19,061 bases of DNA, from positions 23,372-42,432 of the forward strand of contig DJGH01000034.1 in NCBI GenBank assembly GCA_002431635.1, given 5' to 3'. Positions within the stretch are counted from its first letter, which is position 1. Each line of letters opens with the position of its first letter. The stretch comes from Petrotoga sp. UBA5851 (GTDB taxonomy: Bacteria > Thermotogota > Thermotogae > Petrotogales > Petrotogaceae). The position numbers and the translations under genes are program-made. The notes under the pieces were generated by a model. That model did not search any database. It was not told the origin of the DNA and worked only from the letters and a program-made list of their open reading frames with translations. Below, piece by piece: positions 1 to 8,107 of this stretch.

Positions 1-893
1 ACTTTCTGAAACTCTCAAGAGAGTTTTTTTATACCAGGCATCTCACAGAAATATCATCATCCAAATTAATGGCAGCTGCTTCGGAATCAGGTTCTCAGGT
101 TTTCCAGGTAAACTATTTTGAACGCAAGGCATTCCTCGCCCAATCACCTCAGTTTTATAAACAGATGGCCATTGCCGCAGGTTTTGAAGGCATATTTGAA
201 ATTGGTCCGGTGTTCAGGGCGGAACCATCTTTTACTAGCCGGCACACTACTGAGTTTACTTCTCTGGATGTAGAAATTGCCTACATAGAGACTGTTGAAG
301 ATGTTATGAAATTTGAGGAACAGTGGCTTGCATTTACATTTTCCGGTCTTAAGGAGCTTTACAGTAAAGTGCTTGAAGAACTTTACGGTTTACAGATAAA
401 CATTCCTGAGCTCCCCTTTCCGAGAATAGATATGAAACAGGCTCAAAGCATTGTTAAAAAATGTGGTGTAGAATGCCAGGAAGATTCAGACTTGAGTTCG
501 GATGGTGAAAAAGCATTAGGAAGATATGTAAAGGAGTTTTTTAATTCAGATTTTGTATTTCTTACTGAATTTCCATGGAATGTACGGCCGTTCTACCACA
601 TGCGCGGTGAAAACAAAACTGTTACAAACAGCTTTGACCTTATTTACTGTGGGACGGAAATAACTACAGGTGCACAGAGAGAACACCGCTATGATATTCT
701 TTGCACCCAGGCAACAGAGAAACTGCTTGATCTTAAAGGCATTGAGGAGTATTTAAATTTTTTCAGATTTGGCTGCCCTCCTCATGGGGGATTTGGATTA
801 AGTCCTGCAAGAGTGATTACCTGTCTGCTGGGACTTGATAATATACGTGAGGCAACTCTTCTTCCAAGAGATCCTAAAAGACTTACGCCATGA
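1..893 (+). CDS. aspS: Aspartyl-tRNA synthetase, archaeal/non-discriminating type, 3' part
   Basis: This is a class II aminoacyl-tRNA synthetase that attaches aspartate to tRNA(Asp), and in the non-discriminating group also to tRNA(Asn). The frame is open from the left edge (first full codon at 3), so the tRNA-binding OB-fold and the true start are missing; the ATG at 69 is internal. What remains is the catalytic domain: a motif 1 region (codons at about 39-110), the segment FLAQSPQFYKQ, motif 2 (FRAEPSFTSRHTTEF) and a motif 3 region GGFGLSPARV with its arginine, ending in REATLLPRDPKRLTP. These segments are typical of the archaeal-like AspRS group found in many anaerobic bacteria. The usual motif 1 proline (as in EIHTPKL) appears as serine (EISSSKL). 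No terminator follows. The family call is firm; discriminating versus non-discriminating specificity is inferred and would depend on whether the genome also has AsnRS or GatCAB. Confidence 0.9.
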   Translation, partial: FLKLSREFFYTRHLTEISSSKLMAAASESGSQVFQVNYFERKAFLAQSPQFYKQMAIAAGFEGIFEIGPVFRAEPSFTSRHTTEFTSLDVEIAYIETVEDVMKFEEQWLAFTFSGLKELYSKVLEELYGLQINIPELPFPRIDMKQAQSIVKKCGVECQEDSDLSSDGEKALGRYVKEFFNSDFVFLTEFPWNVRPFYHMRGENKTVTNSFDLIYCGTEITTGAQREHRYDILCTQATEKLLDLKGIEEYLNFFRFGCPPHGGFGLSPARVITCLLGLDNIREATLLPRDPKRLTP

Positions 894-1009
894 TAGCATG
901 GGAGTTGTTTAAATTTTTGGTTACATTTTTTGACTATATAATTTTATTTTAAGTTTTGTTATTGATTTTGCGATATAATATATATTAGACTATAATAGGA
1001 GGATAAAAT

Positions 1010-1411
1010 ATGAAGGTGCTTATTATTGAAGACGATCCTATAAGTCAGAAGCTGCTCAGATCTTTTTTGAAGGATTATGCCGTCTGCGATATTGCAAACG
1101 ACGGTGTACAGGGAGTAAGTATTTTTGAAGGTTCTCTTCGGGTCAATGACCGATATGACCTGGTGTGCCTTGATATTATGATGCCTCAGATGGACGGCAT
1201 ACAGGTGCTGGAAAAAATACGTTCTGCAGAAAACAAAAACGGAATATACGGGCTTGATGGAACAAAGATAATCATGACTACCGCCCTGAGTGATGTGGAA
1301 AATGTGCGCAATTCATTCAAGGCACAATGTGAAGCATATATAATCAAGCCTATTTTGAAAAAAGACTTTATTTTAAAACTGCAGGAGCTGGGTCTTTTAA
1401 AGGGAGGCTGA
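1010..1411 (+). CDS. Single-domain response regulator (CheY-like receiver)
   Basis: A 133-residue stand-alone receiver domain that would accept a phosphoryl group from a histidine kinase or Hpt protein in the cytoplasm. The acidic pocket is E7-D8-D9, the phospho-acceptor is D55 in LDIMMP, the switch threonine lies in the IMTTA segment (T90/T91) and the invariant lysine is K113 in IIKP. No DNA-binding or enzymatic output domain follows, so it signals by protein contact. The insert between D55 and the IMTTA strand, and the QCEAYIIKPI segment, resemble a subgroup of free-standing receivers that I recognise from other anaerobes. The start is supported by AGGAGGA at 997-1003. A TATAAT at 974-979 is a possible -10 but I see no convincing -35. 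It is followed after 4 bp by an Hpt gene whose ribosome binding site lies in this gene's last codons, so the two are co-translated. Neither kinase nor target is in view. Confidence 0.92.
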   Translation: MKVLIIEDDPISQKLLRSFLKDYAVCDIANDGVQGVSIFEGSLRVNDRYDLVCLDIMMPQMDGIQVLEKIRSAENKNGIYGLDGTKIIMTTALSDVENVRNSFKAQCEAYIIKPILKKDFILKLQELGLLKGG

Positions 1412-1415
1412 TCTT

Positions 1416-1916
1416 ATGTCGGACAGGCGTTACATGCGGGAATTAAGCCTCATAAACAGACTGGAAACAGAAAAAGCTTTGATTGATACCGTAAACGGTG
1501 TAAATACCGAGGTACTTGATAAGATACAGAAGGATTTCATAAAAACTTTTTTTTCGGAAACAAGAGAATCATCGGCTGTCATACGTGAAACTCTCAGGAT
1601 CATATCTTCTGACAGCCAGACAGATCAGGAAAGTGTAATTACCTTGTTCAGGTCTTTTCATACTATAAAGGGACTTGCCGGGTTTGTAAGTGCCGAAATG
1701 GTGAGAATAATCTCTGCAAAGACCGAACTTATACTTGATGCGTGTGTAAAAGGCAGGCTGTTGATGGACGACAATATGATAAACATTGTTTTCTATTCGT
1801 CCAGGATTATCGATAATCTATGTGACCGTTATCAGAACGGTGTATCCCAGGAGTATCTGGAGTATATAAAAGAACACATGGGCATAATTGAGGAGAAAAT
1901 AAGAGAGGTTGACTGA
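1416..1916 (+). CDS. Free-standing Hpt (histidine phosphotransfer) protein, CheA P1-like
   Basis: A 166-residue, apparently all-helical cytoplasmic protein with an Hpt domain over roughly residues 35-140. The phosphorylatable histidine is H82 in the motif LFRSFHTIKGLAGF, which has the spacing of the P1 domain of CheA kinases. It has none of CheA's dimerisation, ATPase or CheW-like domains, so it can relay but not generate phosphate. The N-terminal 30 residues are charged and have no recognised domain. The ribosome binding site GGGAGG at 1401-1406 lies inside the end of the receiver gene and gives the ATG at 1416. The receiver/Hpt pairing suggests that phosphate passes between this histidine and D55 of the neighbour. 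The stop codon is only 1 bp from the convergent photolyase stop, and no terminator is visible between them. Confidence 0.85.
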   Translation: MSDRRYMRELSLINRLETEKALIDTVNGVNTEVLDKIQKDFIKTFFSETRESSAVIRETLRIISSDSQTDQESVITLFRSFHTIKGLAGFVSAEMVRIISAKTELILDACVKGRLLMDDNMINIVFYSSRIIDNLCDRYQNGVSQEYLEYIKEHMGIIEEKIREVD

Positions 1917-1917
1917 A

Positions 1918-3279
1918 CTATCTTCCCTTTTTCAGGTTTTCAATCCTCTGAACATACTTTTGAATCTTGAATTTTCTTTCAAGCCCTTTATCGTTCATAT
2001 ATCTGACATTGCCAAAAATTCGCCTTGAGGACCATGGCCTGTCATGCTTTCCAAAGCACCAGCATATGCCTGCATACCCGGAAGGATCCCTTCCGTCCAT
2101 TTCATACCGGTCATTGAGATAAACCATTATTTCAAAGGCTTTTTGAGGTGTCTCACTCCATTCTATTATTTTTTTACCCCAGTACATTCTCATGTAGTTG
2201 TGCATTTTTCCCCTCAGCAGCAGCTCATTCTGTGCACTGTTCCAGTACTCGTCGTGTGTCTGTGCATTTTCCAGCTGTTGTGGTGAATAGTAATACTCTC
2301 TGGGATCTGAAAGATGTTCTGCCAGAGTTTTTTTAGCCCACACCGGAACAGAGTCGTACCGGGCATAATCTTCGTTGTACATTACGAAATTATGGGCAAG
2401 CTCCCTTCTGACAATGAGCTCCTCCAAATACTCTTCGGCTGATTCTGAAAGTGTTTTTATAATTTGTTTTGCTATATAAACAGGAGATATCTGCCCAAAA
2501 TGGAGATATGGACTTAAATCGGATTGAACCTCGCAGGTCGGATCGTTTCTCATACCTGCGTAATTATGAAGCTTATCTTTTATGAAGACTTCAAGCTTCT
2601 GACATGCCTGCGAATATCCGCCGGTAAAACTGCTTTCGTCAAAGTATCTGTTGTTTCTTTTGAAATTTTGAATATACTCTTTTGCTTGTTGTTCTGTAAG
2701 CGATTCTATCTGCGGATCGCTTATTTTATTTTTTATCTCTGTTTTTTCCTCCTCATAATCAAGGTACTTTGATACAACCGCATTTATTTTAGGCCTCAGA
2801 GTCGCAGCCGAATACTCTTCTTTTGAACTTGCAGCGGCTACGGGGACAACCACATTGCTTTCAACCTGTACTACCCTACACACAGACTGTGCGGCAGCCT
2901 TCTTTCTTACAGCTTTCATGAAATCAAGATAAGCAAAGTCAAATATAATCATAGATGCGTTTTTTGAAAGTTCTGTAATAATTTCACAGGGTTCCCCGGC
3001 TTTTATAATAAAAGCCGCACCGCGTTTCCTTATAGAATCTGAATTTTCCTGCAATCCTTCTACCATGAATTTATAATGGCGGAAAGATGCCGCAAGATAC
3101 CCGGGCATTATGCAAAAAAGAACTATAAGAGGTTTATTCAGAGCATTAGCGGTAAGACAAGCATATTCAAGCGCTGGATTGAAACAAGCCCGCTGGCTTG
3201 CCTGCATCCAGTAAAGAACATACTCTCCGTTTTTTACTTCTTTATCGTTACATAAAGAAATTCTTTCTTTTTCTACCAT
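1918..3279 (-). CDS. Class II CPD deoxyribodipyrimidine photolyase
   Basis: A flavoprotein that uses blue light to split cyclobutane pyrimidine dimers in DNA. At 453 residues it has full class II length. The N-terminal Rossmann domain starts with the class II signature VLYWMQASQRACFNPAL, near residue 20. The C-terminal FAD-binding helical domain carries the class II blocks NELLLRGKMHNYMRMYWGKK and YEMDGRDPSGYAGICWCFG, followed by HDRPWSSRRIFGNVRYM. These separate it from class I (PhrB) enzymes and cryptochromes. Start: ATG at 3279 with a GGGGGG ribosome binding site just upstream. It stands alone with its own promoter (-10 at 3301-3306). A photolyase implies that the organism, though apparently anaerobic, meets light. 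Confidence 0.95.
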   Translation of the reverse strand: MVEKERISLCNDKEVKNGEYVLYWMQASQRACFNPALEYACLTANALNKPLIVLFCIMPGYLAASFRHYKFMVEGLQENSDSIRKRGAAFIIKAGEPCEIITELSKNASMIIFDFAYLDFMKAVRKKAAAQSVCRVVQVESNVVVPVAAASSKEEYSAATLRPKINAVVSKYLDYEEEKTEIKNKISDPQIESLTEQQAKEYIQNFKRNNRYFDESSFTGGYSQACQKLEVFIKDKLHNYAGMRNDPTCEVQSDLSPYLHFGQISPVYIAKQIIKTLSESAEEYLEELIVRRELAHNFVMYNEDYARYDSVPVWAKKTLAEHLSDPREYYYSPQQLENAQTHDEYWNSAQNELLLRGKMHNYMRMYWGKKIIEWSETPQKAFEIMVYLNDRYEMDGRDPSGYAGICWCFGKHDRPWSSRRIFGNVRYMNDKGLERKFKIQKYVQRIENLKKGR

Positions 3280-3300
3280 GTCTATCCCCCCTATAAAGAT

Positions 3301-3309
3301 ATTATAGCA
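3301..3309 (-). promoter_or_regulatory. Extended -10 promoter of the photolyase gene
   Basis: On the minus strand the sequence reads TGC-TATAAT, an extended -10, about 21 bp upstream of the photolyase start codon. The hexamer 17 bp further up is poor as a -35, which is common when TGn is present. Because the leader would be only about 15-20 nt, the transcript begins just ahead of the G-rich ribosome binding site. Assigned by eye from the motif and position only. Confidence 0.5.
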
Positions 3310-3427
3310 ATACTTCAGGAAATATAGAATAAGAACTCTGGTTTTTCAACAAGCCTTAATATTAAACTCTCTTAATATATCTTAAAATTTCTTAAAAAAG
3401 TTACTTTTGGTAATATTTATCTTTTCG

Positions 3428-3458
3428 TTGCATTTTATTTTTATAAATCTGCTAAAAT
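3428..3458 (+). promoter_or_regulatory. Candidate promoter of the beta-galactosidase gene
   Basis: TTGCAT at 3428-3433 and TAAAAT at 3453-3458 with an extended-10 TGC immediately before it (3450-3452). The 19-bp spacing is longer than ideal, but the TGn element can compensate. It leaves a leader of about 100 nt before the ATG at 3564. I find no hairpin or clear operator in this leader. The rest of the 3310-3563 interval is AT-rich and shows no gene. Confidence 0.4.
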
Positions 3459-3563
3459 ATAATAGGAGAATAATTTAATTGTGTATTAATTTGGATTAAG
3501 AAGTTCTATTCGATTATAAACGCCGGAATCTAGAGTTTTTAATATTCCAAGGAGGTATGAAAG

Positions 3564-5414
3564 ATGCTTGGTACAGCTTATTACCCTGAACACTGGGAAG
3601 AGGACCGTATAGAAAAAGACCTTTCGGCTTTCAGAAATAACGGCATAGAGTTTGTCCGCATAGGAGAGTTTATGTGGAGTGTTCTTGAACCGGAAGAAGG
3701 GAAGTACAACCTCTCACTACTGAAAAAAACCATGGACATCTGCAAAGCTCTGCAAATAAAGGTTATTTTATCCACACCTTCTGCCACACCCCCTGCATGG
3801 CTCATATCAAAGTATCCGCAAATACTTCAGAAAGACATCGTATCAGACACAAAAAACTTCGGCGGAAGACGTCATTACTGCTACAACAGCAAAGAATATG
3901 CCCTTTATGTATGTAAAATAGTTGAACTGCTGGCCTGTGAATTTTCTTCCCATGATGCTCTTTATGCATGGCAGATAGACAATGAGTTCGGCTGTGAAGA
4001 TACTTCCCACTGTTTCTGCGAAAAATGCGATGAGAGCTTCAGGACCTACCTCGAAGATAAGTACGGAGATATCGGCTCGCTTAACAAATCATGGGGAACG
4101 GTCTTTTGGTCACAGATATACAACAGTTTTTCTCAGATCACCACTCCAAAAAAGATTCCGGCTATTCCTAATCCTCATCAGATGCTTGACTTTTATAGAT
4201 TTTCAAGTATATCCGCCAGAAAATTTGCACAGATGCAGATAGATATAATAAGAAAGCACTCAGATAAACCAGTCACAACCAACTTCATGGTAAATTTCAC
4301 AGACATGGACTACTGTTCTCATCAGGAACTTTATGATTTCATCTCATTTGACAACTATAATCCTTCACCTAAGTTTGACCCGCTTCAGCAGGCATTCAAC
4401 CTTGACCTCATGTGGTCTCTGAAAAGAAAGAACTTTACTGTCATGGAGCAACAGCCAGGCAGGGTTAACTGGCAGAACAGAAATTTGTTTTTTCCTGCTA
4501 AATGGCTTGTACCTTCAACCATACAGGCATTTTTACACGGGGCTGACAACCTTTCATATTTCAGAGACAGAGCTGTTTCCTTCGGTGCAGAGCAGTACCA
4601 TAACGGTCTGATAAACTACGAAGGAAATTTTGATACCAGTCCACGGCTGAAGGTAGTTAAAAAACTTTCTGAAGAAGTTAATAAGCTTTCTTCAAGACCC
4701 AAGGCCAAGGTAGCTATATACTTTGATTATGAAGTTGCATGGATGCACAAAATAAACGGCGTATGCAAAGATTTTGACTACGTTAAGGCTTTGCAGGATA
4801 TATATTCGGCATTCAGATACTTTGGATACTTTGTTGATTTTATCTTCAGAGACTCTAAAATCGAAAATTACGAGATAGTCGTAGTGCCATATGCTCTTTA
4901 TATTCCAAAGAACTTCATGAAAAAGCTTGAAAAGTATCAGGGCTCACTCTTCATAACCTGTATGAGCAACATAAAGGATGAAAATAACTCTATTATTTCC
5001 GACAGACCCCTCGGATGGAAGATAAAAGACCTGAACTTTACAATAAAGGATTTCGGCGCTATATACGAAGAGTACATTGACTACAAGGATCACGGACTTG
5101 TTGCAGATATGTGGATTGAAGAATTAGATATCATTGAAGGAAAACAGATCGGAACATGGGAATCGTCTCCGCTTAAAAAAGGACCGGCACTGATTGCTGC
5201 TAAAAATTCGGATATAACTTACATATCGACAGTTCTGAGTAAAAAATCATGGCGCAAGCTTTTAAAGTATACGTTCAAACCGGAACTCGAAATAAAAGAG
5301 TCTCTTGAACTTATTACTAATGAAAAAGAATCATACTTCATAAACTTTGATTCCGAGGAACAGCGTTCAGGTCATACTGACATTGAACCTTACAACTATA
5401 AGAAAACAAAATAA
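3564..5414 (+). CDS. GH42 beta-galactosidase
   Basis: A glycoside hydrolase family 42 enzyme cleaving terminal beta-galactosides. It has no signal peptide, so it acts on imported sugars in the cytoplasm. The 616-residue protein begins with the family start LGTAYYPEHW; E141 in WQIDNEFG is the expected acid/base and E295 in MEQQPGRVNW the expected nucleophile. Cysteines 106, 150, 152 and 155 correspond to the structural zinc site known in Thermus-type GH42 enzymes. After the (beta/alpha)8 barrel (about 1-375) comes the trimerisation domain; the last domain looks shorter than in the common 650-690-residue members. Start: AAGGAGGT at 3549-3556 gives the ATG at 3564. It is monocistronic, with its own terminator overlapping the stop codon and no sugar transporter or regulator beside it. 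Natural substrate is unknown; many GH42 enzymes prefer plant or host galacto-oligosaccharides to lactose. Confidence 0.95.
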   Translation: MLGTAYYPEHWEEDRIEKDLSAFRNNGIEFVRIGEFMWSVLEPEEGKYNLSLLKKTMDICKALQIKVILSTPSATPPAWLISKYPQILQKDIVSDTKNFGGRRHYCYNSKEYALYVCKIVELLACEFSSHDALYAWQIDNEFGCEDTSHCFCEKCDESFRTYLEDKYGDIGSLNKSWGTVFWSQIYNSFSQITTPKKIPAIPNPHQMLDFYRFSSISARKFAQMQIDIIRKHSDKPVTTNFMVNFTDMDYCSHQELYDFISFDNYNPSPKFDPLQQAFNLDLMWSLKRKNFTVMEQQPGRVNWQNRNLFFPAKWLVPSTIQAFLHGADNLSYFRDRAVSFGAEQYHNGLINYEGNFDTSPRLKVVKKLSEEVNKLSSRPKAKVAIYFDYEVAWMHKINGVCKDFDYVKALQDIYSAFRYFGYFVDFIFRDSKIENYEIVVVPYALYIPKNFMKKLEKYQGSLFITCMSNIKDENNSIISDRPLGWKIKDLNFTIKDFGAIYEEYIDYKDHGLVADMWIEELDIIEGKQIGTWESSPLKKGPALIAAKNSDITYISTVLSKKSWRKLLKYTFKPELEIKESLELITNEKESYFINFDSEEQRSGHTDIEPYNYKKTK

Positions 5415-5436
5415 ACACCGGCTTACGCCGGTGTTT
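5413..5436. terminator. Bidirectional intrinsic terminator
   Basis: A perfect 10-bp stem (AAACACCGGC at 5413-5422, GCCGGTGTTT at 5427-5436) with the loop TTAC. It lies between two convergent genes and overlaps the beta-galactosidase stop codon. T-rich tracts follow on both strands (TTTTGCTTTATTTT to the right, TTTATTTTG to the left), so it can end both transcripts. Confidence 0.9.
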
Positions 5437-5440
5437 TGCT

Positions 5441-7060
5441 TTATTTTACAGGAGTTATTATTGTCTGCCATGTCTTAGGATAAGACGGGCCTTTCATATA
5501 TATTCTGTCCATTACATACTTTGCAAATATTGTATCGCCAAGGTCAAGCCAGTTTCTCTGCCATGCAATGGCTGTATCGTAAGCAAAATCGCTTACAAGC
5601 TTAATTCCCTGTTCTTTGTTACCGCTTCTTATGAATGCTGCAGCCTGATTCTGAACATTGTCCGCCTGGGTATATATGCTCTGCATCTTAGGATCTCTGT
5701 AAGCTCTGAGATCTTTTATGGCATCCATGTATCTGTGTCTTACTACTTCCTGGACATAAAGGTTGGTCCAGAATGCAGAATCTCTTCTTAACGGCTCGTA
5801 TCTGGAACCGATCATATAAAAATCCGGAAGCTTTTCCATTACCGGCCAAAGAGGAGTAAGATATGTTGTGGCACCAGCACCATAACCAAACCAGCTAATT
5901 CCTTTTATTTCATCAGGAAGCCAACCTTTTACCTGGCCTATATGAATGTAAGTCGACTGCGGAACTCCTATAGGTCTTGCCCTGCCGCCGATCCTGTAAC
6001 TTGCAAAAGGATCTCCAAAAGGACCTGCTCCTATTCCTTTGGTAAGGTCAAGGTCTGTTCCTTCATAAACATCTCCGTGTATGGTGAATATATCCTGAAC
6101 GGTAAGCTTTTTATCCGGTTTTACAAAAAGAGGATAGTATATCTGATTATACTCTACCTTTAAAGACGGTGCAAGAAGATCTGTTGCTCTCCACTCTCTT
6201 ACATTCATACCTGTTCTTGGTGCGTAAACAGGACCTGGGCTAAAGAGTTTTTCGCCTTCTTTTGGAGTATACCAGCCTTTTTCAACAGCAAACTTTACAA
6301 GATTAGGTGAGTACATGACATTTTTAGTATCTGTCAGATCAAGATCTCTGAGGATTCCGACGTTGGCTCCAACAAAAACGCTGTCGTCCGGTACTCTGAC
6401 AGCTGCCCAAAGATCCCTTCCGTAGAATTCGGCTATCCAGACTTCGTTTCCGTCTGTGATATCCATTATTTCGCCGGCTCCGTACCATCCGTACTTGTTG
6501 ACCAGCTCGCCCATTATCTGGACAGCTTCCCTGGCAGTACTTGCCCTTTCAAGAGCTATATCTTGAGCGGCGAAACAGTCTATTATGCCCCATGTATCCT
6601 CAAGAAGATCTTTCATAATCTGCTTTCCGGTATCGGTTGCATAATTTCCCTGTGAGAATGTTGACTCTCCTATGGCTACTCCTTTTTCATTCATGAAAGA
6701 GTATCCACAGTAGAAGTATCTGTAGGTATGAGAAACCTGGGGAATCTCTCCGACTTTCTTAGCAACGGTTTCATCTACAGTTACATATCCATCCTTGTTA
6801 TAGACAGGAGTACCGTTTTTGTTTCCTTTGAAATAGAAATAATGTGCATTCTGATAAATCTCCCTTACGGATCCCTCCGCCCAGTCTGCCTCGGGAATAA
6901 TCCAAAGAAGCGGATTATCCGACCCTGAATCACAACTGTGGGTTATAATGGTAGATCCATCTGCCATAGCGTCTTTTCCGACAGCTATTATGGTACAGGC
7001 AAATGACAAAGATATTATTGATACAAAGACCAATAATAATGCTATACTTTTTTTAAGCAT
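5441..7060 (-). CDS. Secreted peptidase family C69 (U34) dipeptidase, Ntn-hydrolase
   Basis: A 539-residue cysteine dipeptidase of the PepD/C69 family. The N-terminus is a signal peptide (KK, then a hydrophobic core at residues 5-19) ending SFA just before C22. Cleavage there would expose C22 as the N-terminal nucleophile, as Ntn-hydrolases require. The stretch CTIIAVGKDAMADGSTII is the family signature. Further matches are GESTFSQGNY, the W-G-I-I-D segment near residue 157 and EIMDITDGNEVWIAEFYG. Length is normal for the family. The export signal implies peptide scavenging outside the membrane, and the S-F-A-C junction is a poor lipobox, so I favour a soluble or periplasmic form. Start: GAGGGGG upstream of the ATG at 7060. 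It is monocistronic, sharing the bidirectional terminator at its 3' end. No clear promoter was picked out in the 202-bp gap upstream (7061-7262), which shows only weak short inverted repeats. Confidence 0.93.
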   Translation of the reverse strand: MLKKSIALLLVFVSIISLSFACTIIAVGKDAMADGSTIITHSCDSGSDNPLLWIIPEADWAEGSVREIYQNAHYFYFKGNKNGTPVYNKDGYVTVDETVAKKVGEIPQVSHTYRYFYCGYSFMNEKGVAIGESTFSQGNYATDTGKQIMKDLLEDTWGIIDCFAAQDIALERASTAREAVQIMGELVNKYGWYGAGEIMDITDGNEVWIAEFYGRDLWAAVRVPDDSVFVGANVGILRDLDLTDTKNVMYSPNLVKFAVEKGWYTPKEGEKLFSPGPVYAPRTGMNVREWRATDLLAPSLKVEYNQIYYPLFVKPDKKLTVQDIFTIHGDVYEGTDLDLTKGIGAGPFGDPFASYRIGGRARPIGVPQSTYIHIGQVKGWLPDEIKGISWFGYGAGATTYLTPLWPVMEKLPDFYMIGSRYEPLRRDSAFWTNLYVQEVVRHRYMDAIKDLRAYRDPKMQSIYTQADNVQNQAAAFIRSGNKEQGIKLVSDFAYDTAIAWQRNWLDLGDTIFAKYVMDRIYMKGPSYPKTWQTIITPVK

Positions 7061-7262
7061 TTTTTACCCCCTCGCTAAGATATAAGTTAGGCAAGTTTAC
7101 TATCTGCCAATAATTATTCTATCTTATACGCGCGGGAAACTGAAATATGGTTTTCCATTATTAATGGCGTTTTCTGATTATTGTGAATGATGATACTGAT
7201 TTAAAACTTTTTTTGATGGTTTATAAAGCAAACTATAACATTTACTGTAAAATTCATTAACG

Positions 7263-7838
7263 TCAACTAAAAATCAGAGTAATTAAAACAGGAACGGCCA
7301 TAGATAATAGTACTCCCTGACCAAAAGCAACGAGCGTATTTTCCGCCGAGGTACTTTTCGAGACAACTCCAAGCATCGTATCCATAGTAGTTGCCCCGCC
7401 TACTGATATTGCGCCCAGCTCTGACACTTTTGAAAAAAGAGGAATAGTGACAATAGCAAGAACTTCTCTTATTACATTGGCTGTAAACGAAACTGCTCCA
7501 AGCTCTGCTGAGTAAAGGTCACTTATCATGACACCGGAAAGTGAGTACCATCCCATCCCTGCACCTGCTCCTGCCGCTTCTTTAAAAGAAAGTCCCGTAA
7601 AAACCCCCGAAATTCCAGCAAACAAAAGACTTCCGCATATAGTCAGTGCTGTCTGTATTAATATTGTTTTTATCTTGCTTCTTATCTTTTTTCCTATTTC
7701 CTGTTGAGAGCCTATATCCAGACCCACGCAGAAAACCAGTATCATAAGGAGTACGGTTATTATGTTTGAATTTATAGGAAAGTTTAAAAAAAGTCCGCAC
7801 AAAATTCCCAGAACGACTGCAGATATAAGCAGCATCAC
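7263..7838 (-). CDS. lysO: LysO-family lysine exporter, C-terminal half (split gene)
   Basis: A hydrophobic 191-residue inner-membrane protein with about five or six membrane segments, matching the second half of LysO (formerly DUF340/YbjE), the L-lysine exporter. Conserved blocks visible are VGLDIGS (residues 38-44), GMGWYSLSG (94-102), REVLAIVTIP (124-133) and GGATTMDT (147-154). D153 aligns with an aspartate important in the E. coli protein. In E. coli the transporter is one chain of about 300 residues; here the first half is the gene immediately upstream. The stop of that gene overlaps this start (GTGA at 7838-7835), giving translational coupling. I chose GTG 7838 because GGGTGAT ends 5 nt before it; the ATG at 7835 is the alternative. 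Both halves are needed to form the exporter. No terminator was recognised downstream. Confidence 0.88.
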   Translation of the reverse strand: MMLLISAVVLGILCGLFLNFPINSNIITVLLMILVFCVGLDIGSQQEIGKKIRSKIKTILIQTALTICGSLLFAGISGVFTGLSFKEAAGAGAGMGWYSLSGVMISDLYSAELGAVSFTANVIREVLAIVTIPLFSKVSELGAISVGGATTMDTMLGVVSKSTSAENTLVAFGQGVLLSMAVPVLITLIFS

Positions 7839-8107
7839 TTTCTATCACCCTTTTTAATCATTTTATCGTACACAGTTGTAAAAAGAACGCTTCCCGCAAT
7901 AGCAAAAACCGCTGTAAGAAGGGCCTTAATACCTATCTGCGGAAGTCTTGAAACCAGTTGTGAATCTGAACCTATTTCATATCCCATGAAAAACAGGAGC
8001 AATACTGTTATGATACTTACAGGTTTAAGCTTTTTTATAAAAAGCAGTTTTTGATTTATCCCTAAAATGACACCGGCCACAAAGGCAGCCAGAATAAGCC
8101 AGAGCAT
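7835..8107 (-). CDS. lysO: LysO-family lysine exporter, N-terminal half (split gene)
   Basis: A 90-residue membrane protein with three likely membrane segments (about residues 2-18, 29-43 and 58-77). It corresponds to the N-terminal part of LysO, including the LLLFFMGYEIGSD block, which resembles the VGLDIGS block of the C-terminal half and suggests an internal repeat in the family. The final MIKKGDRK is a charged cytoplasmic tail of the kind that joins the two halves in full-length proteins. The start at 8107 directly abuts the stop of the zinc-ribbon gene (8110-8108), with the modest ribosome binding site AGGTG inside that gene. Two-gene LysO is known in several anaerobic lineages, so the split is probably natural rather than a recent frameshift; the clean overlap and separate start signals support this. 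Confidence 0.85.
   Translation of the reverse strand: MLWLILAAFVAGVILGINQKLLFIKKLKPVSIITVLLLFFMGYEIGSDSQLVSRLPQIGIKALLTAVFAIAGSVLFTTVYDKMIKKGDRK

Noticed and set aside
5441..7060. Dipeptidase as a lipoprotein anchored through C22
   Set aside because: The residues before the cysteine (S-F-A) fit a lipobox poorly, and in this family the cysteine is the catalytic N-terminal nucleophile.
7155..7167. Short palindrome CCATT-ATT-AATGG between the dipeptidase and lysO
   Set aside because: The five-base arms and lack of a good T-run are within chance; no regulatory role can be supported.
7263..8107. The two lysO genes as a frameshifted pseudogene
   Set aside because: Each has its own ribosome binding site, the overlap is a clean coupling type, and two-gene forms of this family are known.
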